Part shown: piece by piece, positions 1-6,579 of the stretch
How the letters are laid out: every line of letters begins with the position of its first letter
How positions within the stretch are numbered: position 1 is the first letter of the stretch
Assembly (NCBI GenBank): GCA_017608295.1
Contig: JAFCGF010000075.1
Location: 1 to 11,104 of the forward strand
DNA length: 11,104 nucleotides
Source: Candidatus Woesearchaeota archaeon
GTDB lineage: Archaea > Nanoarchaeota > Nanoarchaeia > Woesearchaeales > JAGVZT01
Reading direction: 5' to 3'
The notes under the pieces: generated by a model
The model's database searches: none
What the model was told of the DNA's origin: nothing
The model's input: the letters and a program-made list of their open reading frames with translations, nothing else
Translations under genes and position numbers: made by a program

Positions 1-30
1 ATGTCAAAAATCTTGTCGAAATTCGTTTTG

Positions 31-107
31 AGATTGTGCATGATTTGGAAGTGTTTGTCGCGAATTACTTCCTTTAATATACTGAATATCAGTATAATGC
101 ACAATCT
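31..107. repeat. 11-bp inverted repeat enclosing an 8-bp hairpin
   Basis: AGATTGTGCAT at 31-41 is the exact reverse complement of 97-107, with 55 bases between the arms. Inside lies TATACTGA (78-85) facing TCAGTATA (89-96) across a 3-base loop. The pairings are read directly. The role is unknown: it could be a protein-binding dyad or the structured end of an upstream transcript. Confidence 0.7.
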
Positions 108-140
108 TTTTTCTGTATAGTTATTAACAAAATTCAATAG

Positions 141-217
141 CACAACAGGTTAACATAATAAATTAACCATCCAGGAGGGGAATAAAAGCTCACTTTACTT
201 GACTTTCACCTGTTGTG
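141..217. repeat. 10-bp inverted repeat competing with a 6-bp hairpin
   Basis: CACAACAGGT at 141-150 is the exact reverse complement of 208-217, with 57 bases between the arms. The left arm also contributes to a separate hairpin, GGTTAA (148-153) with TTAACC (163-168), so the two pairings exclude each other. The right arm lies inside the putative promoter spacer, which would suit a DNA-binding site better than an RNA switch, unless transcription starts further upstream. Confidence 0.65.
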
Positions 218-230
218 AGTTGTATCTTTG
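198..230 (+). promoter_or_regulatory. Likely Bacteroidota-type promoter for the HU operon
   Basis: TATCTTTG at 223-230 matches the TAnnTTTG -7 consensus of this phylum exactly. CTTG at 198-201 is a plausible -33 element, about 21 bases upstream, close to the usual spacing. The start point would fall near 237, giving a leader of roughly 90 bases before the ATG at 329. This is a motif match only. Confidence 0.45.
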
Positions 231-240
231 TATATACAAA
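227..240. promoter_or_regulatory. 14-bp perfect palindrome over the presumed transcription start
   Basis: TTTGTATATACAAA is self-complementary over all 14 bases. It shares its first four bases with the -7 element and covers the expected start point. That is where a repressor of the HU operon, possibly one of the HU-like proteins itself, could bind. The palindrome is seen; the operator role is inference. Confidence 0.4.
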
Positions 241-328
241 CCGGGACACTTAACCTTCGTGTCAAGGAAAAATTACTACCTTTTTTTTCTTTACCTCGAT
301 ATTATAAACCATTAATATCCTTGTGATT

Positions 329-607
329 ATGACTTATTTAGAAGTAATTAAAAAACTATCAATACGTTTAGGTTCATCACAATCTGAGACAAAAAGACTG
401 CTAAATAGTAGCACTCAAATGATTAAAAAATTACTTGACGAAGATTTTGGTATTACTATACCCGGATTTGGTTCATTCAGAACTCAGATTAGACAAAAAC
501 GAAAGGCTTATAATCCGCAAATAAAGAAATTCATGATTATACCTCCAAAGCGAATTGTAACCTATCATCCTTATTCATCAATTAAAAATGAACTAAAAGA
601 AAAGTAG
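329..607 (+). CDS. HU/IHF-family DNA-binding protein (small)
   Basis: Predicted 92-residue nucleoid-associated protein, the usual HU/IHF length. This family binds and bends DNA as dimers. The N-terminal half is the helical dimerisation part; GFGSF near residues 47-51 is the family turn after the helices. The NPQ segment near residue 62 is the tip of the beta arm whose proline inserts into the DNA minor groove. The arm differs from the classical GRNPxTG: it reads AYNPQIKK, so DNA contacts may differ from those of a housekeeping HU. I prefer the ATG at 329 over the in-frame GTG at 323, because ATG is commoner and the family begins MTxxE. The stop lies 7 bases before the next HU gene, so the two are probably co-transcribed. 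It may be an IHF-like subunit pairing with that neighbour, which is inference. Confidence 0.88.
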   Translation: MTYLEVIKKLSIRLGSSQSETKRLLNSSTQMIKKLLDEDFGITIPGFGSFRTQIRQKRKAYNPQIKKFMIIPPKRIVTYHPYSSIKNELKEK

Positions 608-614
608 GTTAACA

Positions 615-1685
615 ATGAAGAATAAACTAACATTTTCTGATTTAATTGACAAAATTGCTGTAGAAACCGGTGCATCCAAACAAATTATTCATGACCTGCT
701 CAAAGAGATAGGGAATCTAACAAAAGAGGGTCTTGAGCATGACGGGCGACAACGGATAATAGGTCTGGGTTATTTCAGTTTGAAATGGACTAAATCCAGA
801 AAGGGAAGAAACCCTCAAACTGGGGAGGTGATTGAAATTCCTGCGCATAATAAGATAAATTTCAAGCCTGAGTTATCATTACGAAGATTTATTAACCGCA
901 GATACGAAGATTTGAAATCAATGATAGTCAGAGATGAAATAACAGAAGATGTAACACCTATTGACAAAGAACAAGTACCAATTAAAACTGTTGAACCGGA
1001 ATCTCCCATTGTTGATGTTGAACCTGAAGTTACAAAACCTAAAAAGATTTCTAAAAAAGGAAAAAAGCAATTCGAAAGGAAGAAATTATTAACTAAAGTT
1101 TCCGGATGGTTTTGGGTGTTAGCCACCACAATTATTCTAGTAAGTGTTATTCTCTTATGGCAACCTTGGAAATCCGTTGAATCAGTTGAAGAAGAAATAA
1201 ATGTCGCAGAACAGGAGATGATAGAAGCGGAGAGTAGAACTGAAGAGGCAAAATCACAATTAGCGGAAGATAAGTATGTTGAGACTGGATTTCCCGGTGA
1301 TCAGCATGAAGTAATAATAAGAGATAACTTGTGGGATCTTTCCAATCACTATTATAATAAATCCTGTTTGTGGCCTATTATATTTAAAGCTAATCGGGTT
1401 ACAATTAAGCACCCTGATACCTTGATATTCGGCATTATTATACAGATTCCACCTCTTGAAAGCAAACCAGGTAGTTTAACGGAAAAGGATATCAAAGAAA
1501 TTGCAGAAGGTTATCTACAGGTCTATTTGGTCTATAAACAAACTGGCATGGATAACTTTCAATATTATCTATGGGTTGCTGAACATTGTAATGTGCCTGA
1601 ACTTATTGATCAATTTGGAGATAAAATTGATCAATCAGATCTGGAGCTTATTGCCGATATTCGAGGTTTCTCGGAAATCAAATGA
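615..1685 (+). CDS. HU-family domain fused to a membrane segment and a LysM-like domain
   Basis: Predicted 356-residue protein in three parts. Residues 1-90 are an HU/IHF fold with the canonical arm GRNPQTGE (64-71). Residues 100-160 form a charged linker ending in a lysine-rich stretch (about 141-157). Residues 164-183 are one hydrophobic helix with tryptophans at its edges. After it come an acidic, probably coiled-coil stretch (187-220) and a LysM-like module (about 230-281: NLWDLSNHYY, then LWPIIFKAN, ending IIQIP). The last 75 residues are a helical domain I do not recognise. The positive-inside rule places the HU part in the cytoplasm and the LysM part in the periplasm, so the protein could tether DNA to the membrane and peptidoglycan. 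HU-LysM fusions occur in this phylum to my knowledge. It probably forms an operon with the small HU gene 7 bases upstream. Confidence 0.88.
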   Translation: MKNKLTFSDLIDKIAVETGASKQIIHDLLKEIGNLTKEGLEHDGRQRIIGLGYFSLKWTKSRKGRNPQTGEVIEIPAHNKINFKPELSLRRFINRRYEDLKSMIVRDEITEDVTPIDKEQVPIKTVEPESPIVDVEPEVTKPKKISKKGKKQFERKKLLTKVSGWFWVLATTIILVSVILLWQPWKSVESVEEEINVAEQEMIEAESRTEEAKSQLAEDKYVETGFPGDQHEVIIRDNLWDLSNHYYNKSCLWPIIFKANRVTIKHPDTLIFGIIIQIPPLESKPGSLTEKDIKEIAEGYLQVYLVYKQTGMDNFQYYLWVAEHCNVPELIDQFGDKIDQSDLELIADIRGFSEIK

Positions 1686-1794
1686 CCAGGCAGTAATGCA
1701 TTTTAACTGGGAATAAGGATTTATTCAATTCATTAAAAGTAGTCCATTTACAAAGTAAGTTTTAAATAGTATACATTTCCTTGTCCACACCTGA

Positions 1795-2658
1795 ATGAGA
1801 CAATTAAAGATTAGCAAACAAATTACCTCAAGAAAGGTTTTGTCGTTGGATAAATACCTGCATGACATATGTAAGTTGGAACTGATTTCAAACGAAAAAG
1901 AAGCTGATCTTGCCGAAAGGATTCACAAGGGAGATTTAAATGCACTGAACCAATTGATAAAGGCAAATTTAAGGTTTGTTGTATCAGTCGCAAAACAATA
2001 TCAGAATCGGGGCTTAAGTCTTCCAGATTTAATCAACGAGGGGAATATTGGATTGGTTAAAGCAGCAGAACGATTTGATGAAACAAGAGGATTTAAATTT
2101 ATATCCTACGCTATTTGGTGGATCAGACAATCTATTTCACAGGCTTTATCAGAACATTCAAGAATTGTACGGCTCCCATTAAACAGAATCTGTTCTATTA
2201 ACAAAATAAATAAAACTCTTACCGACCTGGAACAAAAATACGGAAGAGAACCAACTATCCTTGAGATTTCACAGGCATTAGAATTGGTTCCTGCTGATGT
2301 GATAGAAGCTATTAAAAGCAACGAGAGGTATATATCAATGGATGCCCCAATTGTACAAGATCAAGAGGTCAATATGTATGATGTATTTATAAGCAAAGAT
2401 GCTCCGACAACTGATGAAAACTTGTTAAAGGATTCACTAAAGATAGAAATTGAAAGGGCCCTAAATACATTGACCCGTAGAGAAGCTGATATCATAAAAC
2501 TATATTTTGGGTTAGCAGGCAAACATTCATACATGCTCGAAGAGATTAGTGAGAAATTTGATCTTTCGAGAGAAAGGGTCAGGCAAATCAAAGAAGAGGC
2601 TATTAGAAAATTAAAGCATATTTCAAGAAATCGGATATTAAAAACTTACTTGGATTAA
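1795..2658 (+). CDS. rpoD: RpoD-like sigma-70 factor, Bacteroidota type
   Basis: Predicted 287-residue sigma-70 factor that directs RNA polymerase to promoters. The start MRQLKI and the absence of region 1.1 are typical of this phylum's primary sigma. Region 1.2 is about 15-48. Region 2 spans about 52-122, with LPDLINEGNIGL and the WWIRQSISQAL segment that melts and reads the -10 side. Region 3 spans about 130-205. Region 4 is about 222-282, with a helix-turn-helix around 247-274 (EEISEKFDLSRERVRQIKE). Some spots differ from the phylum norm as I remember it: RICSINKINK after LPLN, and AGKHSYMLEEI where a shorter GCQEMTLEEI-like segment is usual. It could therefore be a second, specialised RpoD paralogue rather than the housekeeping copy. 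It follows the HU-LysM gene after 109 bases on the same strand. Confidence 0.88.
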   Translation: MRQLKISKQITSRKVLSLDKYLHDICKLELISNEKEADLAERIHKGDLNALNQLIKANLRFVVSVAKQYQNRGLSLPDLINEGNIGLVKAAERFDETRGFKFISYAIWWIRQSISQALSEHSRIVRLPLNRICSINKINKTLTDLEQKYGREPTILEISQALELVPADVIEAIKSNERYISMDAPIVQDQEVNMYDVFISKDAPTTDENLLKDSLKIEIERALNTLTRREADIIKLYFGLAGKHSYMLEEISEKFDLSRERVRQIKEEAIRKLKHISRNRILKTYLD

Positions 2659-2849
2659 ATTGTAGACACGTCATACCTTCACAGACACTTTTAAAATATA
2701 TTTAATGTATAAATGAAGGTGACTTAAATCTGGATCGAAAGCGTCTTTTACTAGTTTACTTAAATTCAGGTTGCTTTATAGACTTTTTGGGGCATAATTT
2801 AAAACCGATATAAATTAATTGATTTTCGTCAAAAAGTTATGAAATCCAG

Positions 2850-2908
2850 GGTACCTTTTTGGAATTTTTGGAATTAATAGGTAAAGGAATTTATAATTCC
2901 AAAATACC
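2850..2908 (+). promoter_or_regulatory. Long hairpin just upstream of the GIY-YIG-like gene
   Basis: TTTTGGAATT at 2857-2866 pairs perfectly with 2895-2904. The stem continues as GGTA (2850-2853) with TACC (2905-2908) past a 3-base bulge, giving 14 pairs. The loop contains two more GGAATT copies (2870-2875 and 2886-2891), either of which can pair with AATTCC at 2895-2900, so alternative folds are possible. It ends 8 bases before the ATG at 2917. If transcribed it would structure the translation start region. No U-tract follows, so it is not a simple terminator. Confidence 0.5.
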
Positions 2909-2916
2909 AGTGAGTA

Positions 2917-3294
2917 ATGGAGGTAAAATGGTCTCGATTTATACAGTCAATGACTAGATATGCAATTTTTGAAAATGTTCCTAATAGCCCAGGCATATAT
3001 ATGCTTTATGAAGAATTATCTGGCGGATTCCAAAGTTGCATTTATGTGAATGAAACGGATAACCTGGCACTTACTATGATGAATCATTTACTTAACAGTG
3101 AAAAGAACAAATACATTAAGAATTGTCTTTTACATAATATCTGTGGATTCAGATTCGTTCAGGTATTAAACAAGCAAACCAGGCAAGGAATGGTAAAATT
3201 TATTATACAAACTTGGACCCCAAAAGGGAATAAATCCAACCCAAATTTAAAACCAATAAAAGTTAATCTGCCTAAGACGGATAAAACTAAATAA
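2917..3294 (+). CDS. Small protein with a degenerate GIY-YIG-like domain
   Basis: Predicted 125-residue protein. Residues 20-57 resemble the start of a GIY-YIG nuclease domain: PGIYMLYEE (25-33) carries the GIY strand, and CIYVNETDNL (41-50) stands where active enzymes have (Y)IG.T.NL, followed by a conserved-looking His57. Three hallmark residues appear changed. The glycine of YIG is Asn45, the catalytic arginine position is Thr53, and no glutamate is found near 90-95 where the metal-binding Glu is expected (GMVKFIIQ). The protein is therefore probably not a nuclease and may bind nucleic acid or another partner. The C-terminal 25 residues are basic and proline-rich. Family assignment rests on motif reading only. 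A structured hairpin lies directly upstream, and the next small gene starts 102 bases downstream. Confidence 0.65.
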   Translation: MEVKWSRFIQSMTRYAIFENVPNSPGIYMLYEELSGGFQSCIYVNETDNLALTMMNHLLNSEKNKYIKNCLLHNICGFRFVQVLNKQTRQGMVKFIIQTWTPKGNKSNPNLKPIKVNLPKTDKTK

Positions 3295-3396
3295 CAAAGT
3301 AAACTGTATCAGATTTCCGAGAGTCTTTTCGCAGGACAGTTAAAAATGTAGGTGTTTCCAGAAAGTTCTTCATGGGTGCATTGAACGATCAAAAGG

Positions 3397-3627
3397 ATGA
3401 AAAAATCAAGGGAAGAGCTAAAATCAATAATTCTACCAATCGTAGAAGAATATATATCTCTTTTCGAAATTGAGGCTAAAGATATGAAACACAATGAACA
3501 TATAATTGCCAGACATGTAAGGAATGTTTTTATCGCCAGGAATATTGCCAAGGGAAGAAAACATAAGTTACATAATTTAATAACCGAAATAATTGCAGAA
3601 TACAAAATAAACTCCAAAAGTGGATGA
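3397..3627 (+). CDS. Hypothetical 76-residue helical protein
   Basis: I do not recognise this protein. It is predicted to be almost entirely helical, with mixed charges: an acidic amphipathic helix (about 5-30, EELKSIILPIVEEYISLF) followed by a basic one (about 36-60) rich in His, Arg and Lys. The alternating hydrophobic pattern supports coding over the antisense frame, which is cysteine- and isoleucine-rich in the way shadows usually are. The ATG at 3397 follows AAAAGG with no spacing, so the translation start signal is not a classical Shine-Dalgarno; that is common in this phylum. It could be co-transcribed with the GIY-YIG-like gene. It may be a small DNA-binding or regulatory protein, which is a guess from charge only. 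Confidence 0.5.
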   Translation: MKKSREELKSIILPIVEEYISLFEIEAKDMKHNEHIIARHVRNVFIARNIAKGRKHKLHNLITEIIAEYKINSKSG

Positions 3628-3733
3628 TTCATTTCCTTAATCCTTCACTGACTGTAGGTCTAGGTGATATGGATAAGCCTTTATTTTAGCAGTATGTTTA
3701 TAAGTATCCGTTTTTTTGATTGACCAAACAATA

Positions 3734-3768
3734 CTCCCCCAAACAATTGAATTTTGAAACCTCCCCTG
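3734..3768. repeat. Repeat element, copy A (CTCCCCCAAACAAT ... AAACCTCCCCTG)
   Basis: This element has two conserved blocks in fixed order: 3734-3747 and 3757-3768, separated by 9 bases. The same blocks occur at 6323-6336 (13 of 14 identical) and 6370-6381 (12 of 12 identical), separated by 33 bases. The copies flank the T9SS gene in the same orientation. Both lie in intergenic DNA, so they may be a dispersed intergenic or 3'-end element of this genome. Confidence 0.5.
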
Positions 3769-3833
3769 TAACGGAAAACAAACAAAGGGACCATTATTTG
3801 TGTCGGATCAGGATTTGCAATGGGTGGAATTCT

Positions 3834-3870
3834 AAGGTTCTACCCTATTTGGGATCTGTAGGATAGCCTT
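3834..3870 (-). terminator. Hairpin downstream of the T9SS gene
   Basis: Read on the minus strand, AAGGCTATCCTA (3870-3859) pairs with TAGGGTAG plus CCTT (3847-3834), with a 2-base bulge and an 11-base loop. This gives about 12 pairs starting 23 bases after the stop codon. One position is a U-G wobble in the minus-strand RNA but an A-C mismatch in plus-strand RNA, which favours a role at the end of the minus-strand transcript. No U-run follows, so it could instead be an mRNA-stabilising 3' hairpin. Confidence 0.4.
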
Positions 3871-3892
3871 CAGAGTATTTAGTGCAAAAATG

Positions 3893-6043
3893 TCATTCTA
3901 TCAATATCTTGCCCTTATAAACTTTAGATCCGTTAAGTTCGATGAAGTATAATCCAGCTGCTAAGCTTCCACGATCCAGTTCAACTATCGAATCTCTTAT
4001 TCCTTCGATTACATTCACCGTTTTTCCAGTTATATCCCTTAGGATTAATCTAAACTTATCACCTTCCGTATTTGGAAATTCAATGGTGATTTTATTAAAG
4101 AATGGATTTGGGTATATGTGTAATCCCTCACCTGCTAAGTTTTCAATTCCTGTTGAGCCAATATTAACCTCAATGCTTACTATATCTCCTTTGCATCCAT
4201 CTTCGTTTGTTTCAATAACAGATACAGCACCACTTCCCGGAGATCCCCATTGTACATTTATTGAGTCTGTTCCTTGCCCAGATAGAATAGTTCCACCCGA
4301 AACAGTCCAATTATATATTGAGCCAATGCTTTGGTCAACCGTGTAAGGTGTTACATCAGATTCGTTGACTAGTTCATTCCCTGTTATACTACCGGTAGTG
4401 ACTACAGAACCTACACTTACTGTTATTGATTTACTGACATCAACGATTGGGGGGGCAGAATTATCAATTACTGATCTTCTGAAATATATTTTACTATCAA
4501 TTGAACCTGGCATATAATCCTTTTGGTTATTTGTTCCATCTGCAAGATTCCATACAACCTTATCTTCACTGCTCTCCCAAATAAATGTATAGGGTAAAGT
4601 ACCACCTTGGGGATATGTTCCAAGTAATATTAATGGAGCCTCATTTTCACAAATAGTAGTAGATGTTTTTCCTGTTTTACTAGAATAGATCGAATTCAAT
4701 AAAAACCCATTTATTGGAACGATCAGGTTGTCGGTTACTACTCCTGGTAATCCGGCTGCCGGTAGCATAGCTGCACAATCTCCAGGCATTGCTTCTCCGG
4801 GTAAAACCGAGGTGGATACTTCAGCGGGAAATGCACCAGCCTTTAAATGCCAGATAATTCCACCGCCTCCGCCTCCGCCAGGCCCGGTACAGGTTGGGGT
4901 ACCGCTCACGGTTCCCCCATTACCCCCGTTCGCTTCCAGGTTCAGGGTGGATCCTTTGTAACTATTCACCTCAAGTAAAATAGTACCTCCTGCACCTCCT
5001 CCACCTCCACCGCCATTACCAGTAGCGATTGCAGAAACGGTTTCTCCATTTGCCCGGATGCTATAATTGTTACCAACCAGTGTATCGGCAACGAAAATCA
5101 CGATACCCCCTCCGTTACCTCCATCAGTACCATTTCCACCAGAAAGTTGTGTTCCAGCTCCTCCTCCACCTCCCATAAATATTCTCTTCTGGTTCTTATA
5201 ATCAATGTTAGAGGGTATATTAAAGGCTCCAATTCCACCGATAATACTAAATCCACATGATATCTCCTCCCTACCACCATCTCCACCTTGTCCTCCATTT
5301 CCACCACCTGCTCCACCTGAGTATTTTCCATTTCCTCCACCACCGCCATTGAAATAAGCACCACGTCCTTTCAAATAATCCGTTCCCAAAGGTTGAGCAG
5401 CTTGAAAAGAATAGCTGGCTGCTCCTTCCCCTTTATAACCCCCTTCTGTACTCGCATCGTTAAAAAAATAATCAGTAACACCAGAACATGTCCCTGAGGG
5501 ACGGACAACAGACGATCCTCCCAGGAAGCCGTTAGCGGATATATCAATATCAGCCATTAATTGCAGTGTGTTTCCAACGATCATGACAACTACTCCACCG
5601 GACCCAGCAATTGGGTCCCATGGATCACAGGTCAATGTTCCAGTAACATTGACATTATCATATCCAGGAACACGGATCAATTGAACATGTCCGCTGGCAT
5701 CGTAGTTGTGAAACATATCCGCTGCAAAAGTGATTTGATTACCAGAAATGTCAACTATGATAAGGAATTCATAATACCCAGCACTTAGTTTATTTTGTAT
5801 AAGGCCAAAAGCTGCATTGTTGCTTACACTGATTTCAATACCTTTCATCTGGATAATTAGAACTGTATCACCTACAGTGAATGCCAATGCATCATTCAGG
5901 GTTACCTGGTCCAGATTATCTACAGAAACGATTTTTGAATAGGAGTTTATCGTACCAGATAAACTTACTTGACTATAAGATACAGGGAGAGATAGAAGAT
6001 AAATAATTAGAAATAGAAATATATTATTGTGAATTGATTTCAT
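3893..6043 (-). CDS. Large secreted glycine-rich protein with a type IX secretion sorting domain
   Basis: Predicted 716-residue surface or secreted protein. Residues 1-24 are a signal peptide, with likely cleavage after VSYS before Gln25. Residues 25-170 form a beta-rich domain (FTVGDTVLIIQMKG, AGYYEFLIIVDI, VQLIRVPGYDNV) reminiscent, from memory, of N-terminal parts of AgmC-like gliding-motility proteins. Residues 197-400 are very rich in glycine, with repeated GGGGG and GGNGG blocks between short beta strands (IVIFVADTL, GGTILLEVN, GGIIWHLKAG), suggesting a repetitive beta-helix-like fold. Residues 460-630 look like one or two Ig/PKD-like modules (NWTVSGGTI, VSVIETNEDGCKG). Residues 642-716 are a T9SS type A C-terminal sorting domain, with YPNPF at 644-648 and the GLYFIEL ... 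KGKILIE ending. The substrate and exact role are unknown. It would be exported by Sec, crossed by T9SS, then released or anchored. The gene is single, and conserved repeats lie on both sides. Confidence 0.88.
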   Translation of the reverse strand: MKSIHNNIFLFLIIYLLSLPVSYSQVSLSGTINSYSKIVSVDNLDQVTLNDALAFTVGDTVLIIQMKGIEISVSNNAAFGLIQNKLSAGYYEFLIIVDISGNQITFAADMFHNYDASGHVQLIRVPGYDNVNVTGTLTCDPWDPIAGSGGVVVMIVGNTLQLMADIDISANGFLGGSSVVRPSGTCSGVTDYFFNDASTEGGYKGEGAASYSFQAAQPLGTDYLKGRGAYFNGGGGGNGKYSGGAGGGNGGQGGDGGREEISCGFSIIGGIGAFNIPSNIDYKNQKRIFMGGGGGAGTQLSGGNGTDGGNGGGIVIFVADTLVGNNYSIRANGETVSAIATGNGGGGGGGAGGTILLEVNSYKGSTLNLEANGGNGGTVSGTPTCTGPGGGGGGGIIWHLKAGAFPAEVSTSVLPGEAMPGDCAAMLPAAGLPGVVTDNLIVPINGFLLNSIYSSKTGKTSTTICENEAPLILLGTYPQGGTLPYTFIWESSEDKVVWNLADGTNNQKDYMPGSIDSKIYFRRSVIDNSAPPIVDVSKSITVSVGSVVTTGSITGNELVNESDVTPYTVDQSIGSIYNWTVSGGTILSGQGTDSINVQWGSPGSGAVSVIETNEDGCKGDIVSIEVNIGSTGIENLAGEGLHIYPNPFFNKITIEFPNTEGDKFRLILRDITGKTVNVIEGIRDSIVELDRGSLAAGLYFIELNGSKVYKGKILIE

Positions 6044-6511
6044 AAACCAAATTCATTAATATTTATACTCTTATTAATTAATTGAATAAAGTAAATTTAT
6101 GGAATTAATGAATGTAAGTCAATGATTCTTCGAAATCAAATGGTTTTTTATAATTCTCTTATACTTCAAATGGATTGAGGTTCCTGGTGGGGTGGAGTCT
6201 CTTGTTAACTAGGATTGACAATATACATCAAGATCTGCTACGGGTAGGATTTCTATAGAAGGGATAAAAAAGAAATTTGTAACTGTCGGATTAATTATTT
6301 ATGATTATTTAATCAAAAAAACCTCCCTCAAACAATAGTTAGCCTTGACCAGGACTGAAAAGTTTGATTAAACCTCCCCTGCATATAGCATCAAAAAATG
6401 GGAGGTTTTTTAGGAATTTAAAACTAATCGAATCATCTCTTAATTTTTTTACCCATTTAGTCCGGATTGTTTTGAAGACCTACATTTTACCCCTGTTCTT
6501 CTACTATATTT
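6044..6511. other. Intergenic region between the damaged dehydrogenase gene and the T9SS gene
   Basis: No credible gene. It contains the upstream region of the minus-strand T9SS gene (near 6044-6120, very A+T-rich, without a clear -7 match), repeat copy B with terminator-like pairings (6316-6411), and one arm of an inverted repeat at the 3' end of the dehydrogenase gene (6491-6503). A 66-residue open frame at 6364-6564 on the plus strand crosses these structured elements and is not believable. Confidence 0.6.
6316..6411 (-). terminator. Tandem terminator-like hairpins with one shared arm (includes repeat copy B)
   Basis: On the minus strand, AAAAAACCTCCC (6411-6400) can pair with two downstream partners. 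The near one is GGGAGGTTT (6378-6370), 9 pairs with a 21-base loop. The far one is GGGAGGTTTTTT (6327-6316), 12 pairs, followed by further T and GATT. The far partner has the stem plus U-tract form of an intrinsic terminator but a long loop. Read on the plus strand, the near hairpin also ends in a T-run (6406-6411), so it could work in both directions. It lies about 100 bases beyond the dehydrogenase stop codon. The blocks at 6323-6336 and 6370-6381 match those near 3734-3768. Confidence 0.45.
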
Positions 6512-6579
6512 TCAATAATGACTTACTGGTGGTTTGGTTAATATTCTGTAATGGTTTTCAATAATATAGAAGAACAGGG
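6491..6579. repeat. 13-bp inverted repeat across the 3' end of the dehydrogenase gene
   Basis: CCCTGTTCTTCTA at 6491-6503 is the exact reverse complement of 6567-6579. Inside the arms, TTTTCAATAAT occurs twice in direct orientation (6509-6519 and 6555-6565). One arm lies in the coding sequence for the conserved-looking C-terminus (ALFFYIIE) and the other just past the stop codon. No U-tract follows on the minus strand. It could be a large 3' hairpin or the scar of a local inverted duplication. Confidence 0.6.

Larger units (their letters stand above)
1..322. other. Leader region with nested inverted repeats upstream of the HU genes
   Basis: No convincing gene is visible. Plus frame 3 is open from the left edge to a TAA at 75-77, so bases 3-77 could be the last 24 codons of a gene outside the window, but nothing identifies it. 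The region holds an 11-bp perfect inverted repeat (31-41 with 97-107) that encloses an 8-bp hairpin (78-85 with 89-96). A second, 10-bp perfect repeat (141-150 with 208-217) overlaps a 6-bp hairpin (148-153 with 163-168). A promoter-like match and a 14-bp palindrome follow at 198-240. Bases 241-328 would be the untranslated leader of the HU operon. Confidence 0.6.

Noticed and set aside
1..120. Open frame MSKILSKFV ... ending TAG at 118-120 on the plus strand
   Set aside because: It is only 39 codons, crosses the inverted repeat and its inner hairpin, and shows no family pattern. The minus strand has a LytTR-like phrase (VHYTDIQYIKG) but with a stop directly before it and no start, so it is probably chance.
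245..267. Possible pseudoknot in the HU leader (GACAC with GTGTC, CCTT with AAGG)
   Set aside because: The loop lengths needed are too short for an H-type pseudoknot, and the stems are only 5 and 4 pairs.
2675..2720. 7-bp inverted repeat (ACCTTCA with TGAAGGT) after the sigma gene as a terminator
   Set aside because: The stem is short, the loop is 32 bases, and no T-run follows.
3309..3632. 107-residue minus-strand frame opposite the 76-residue gene
   Set aside because: It is rich in Cys, Ile, Leu and Ser in the manner of an antisense shadow, and the plus-strand frame has a clearer helical and charge pattern.
4728..4961. Proline-rich plus-strand frame
   Set aside because: It is the antisense of the glycine-rich codons of the T9SS gene; poly-Pro opposite poly-Gly is expected.
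5098..5364. 88-residue Val/Glu-rich minus-strand frame
   Set aside because: It is a shifted reading of the glycine repeats (GGA and GGT codons) inside the T9SS gene.
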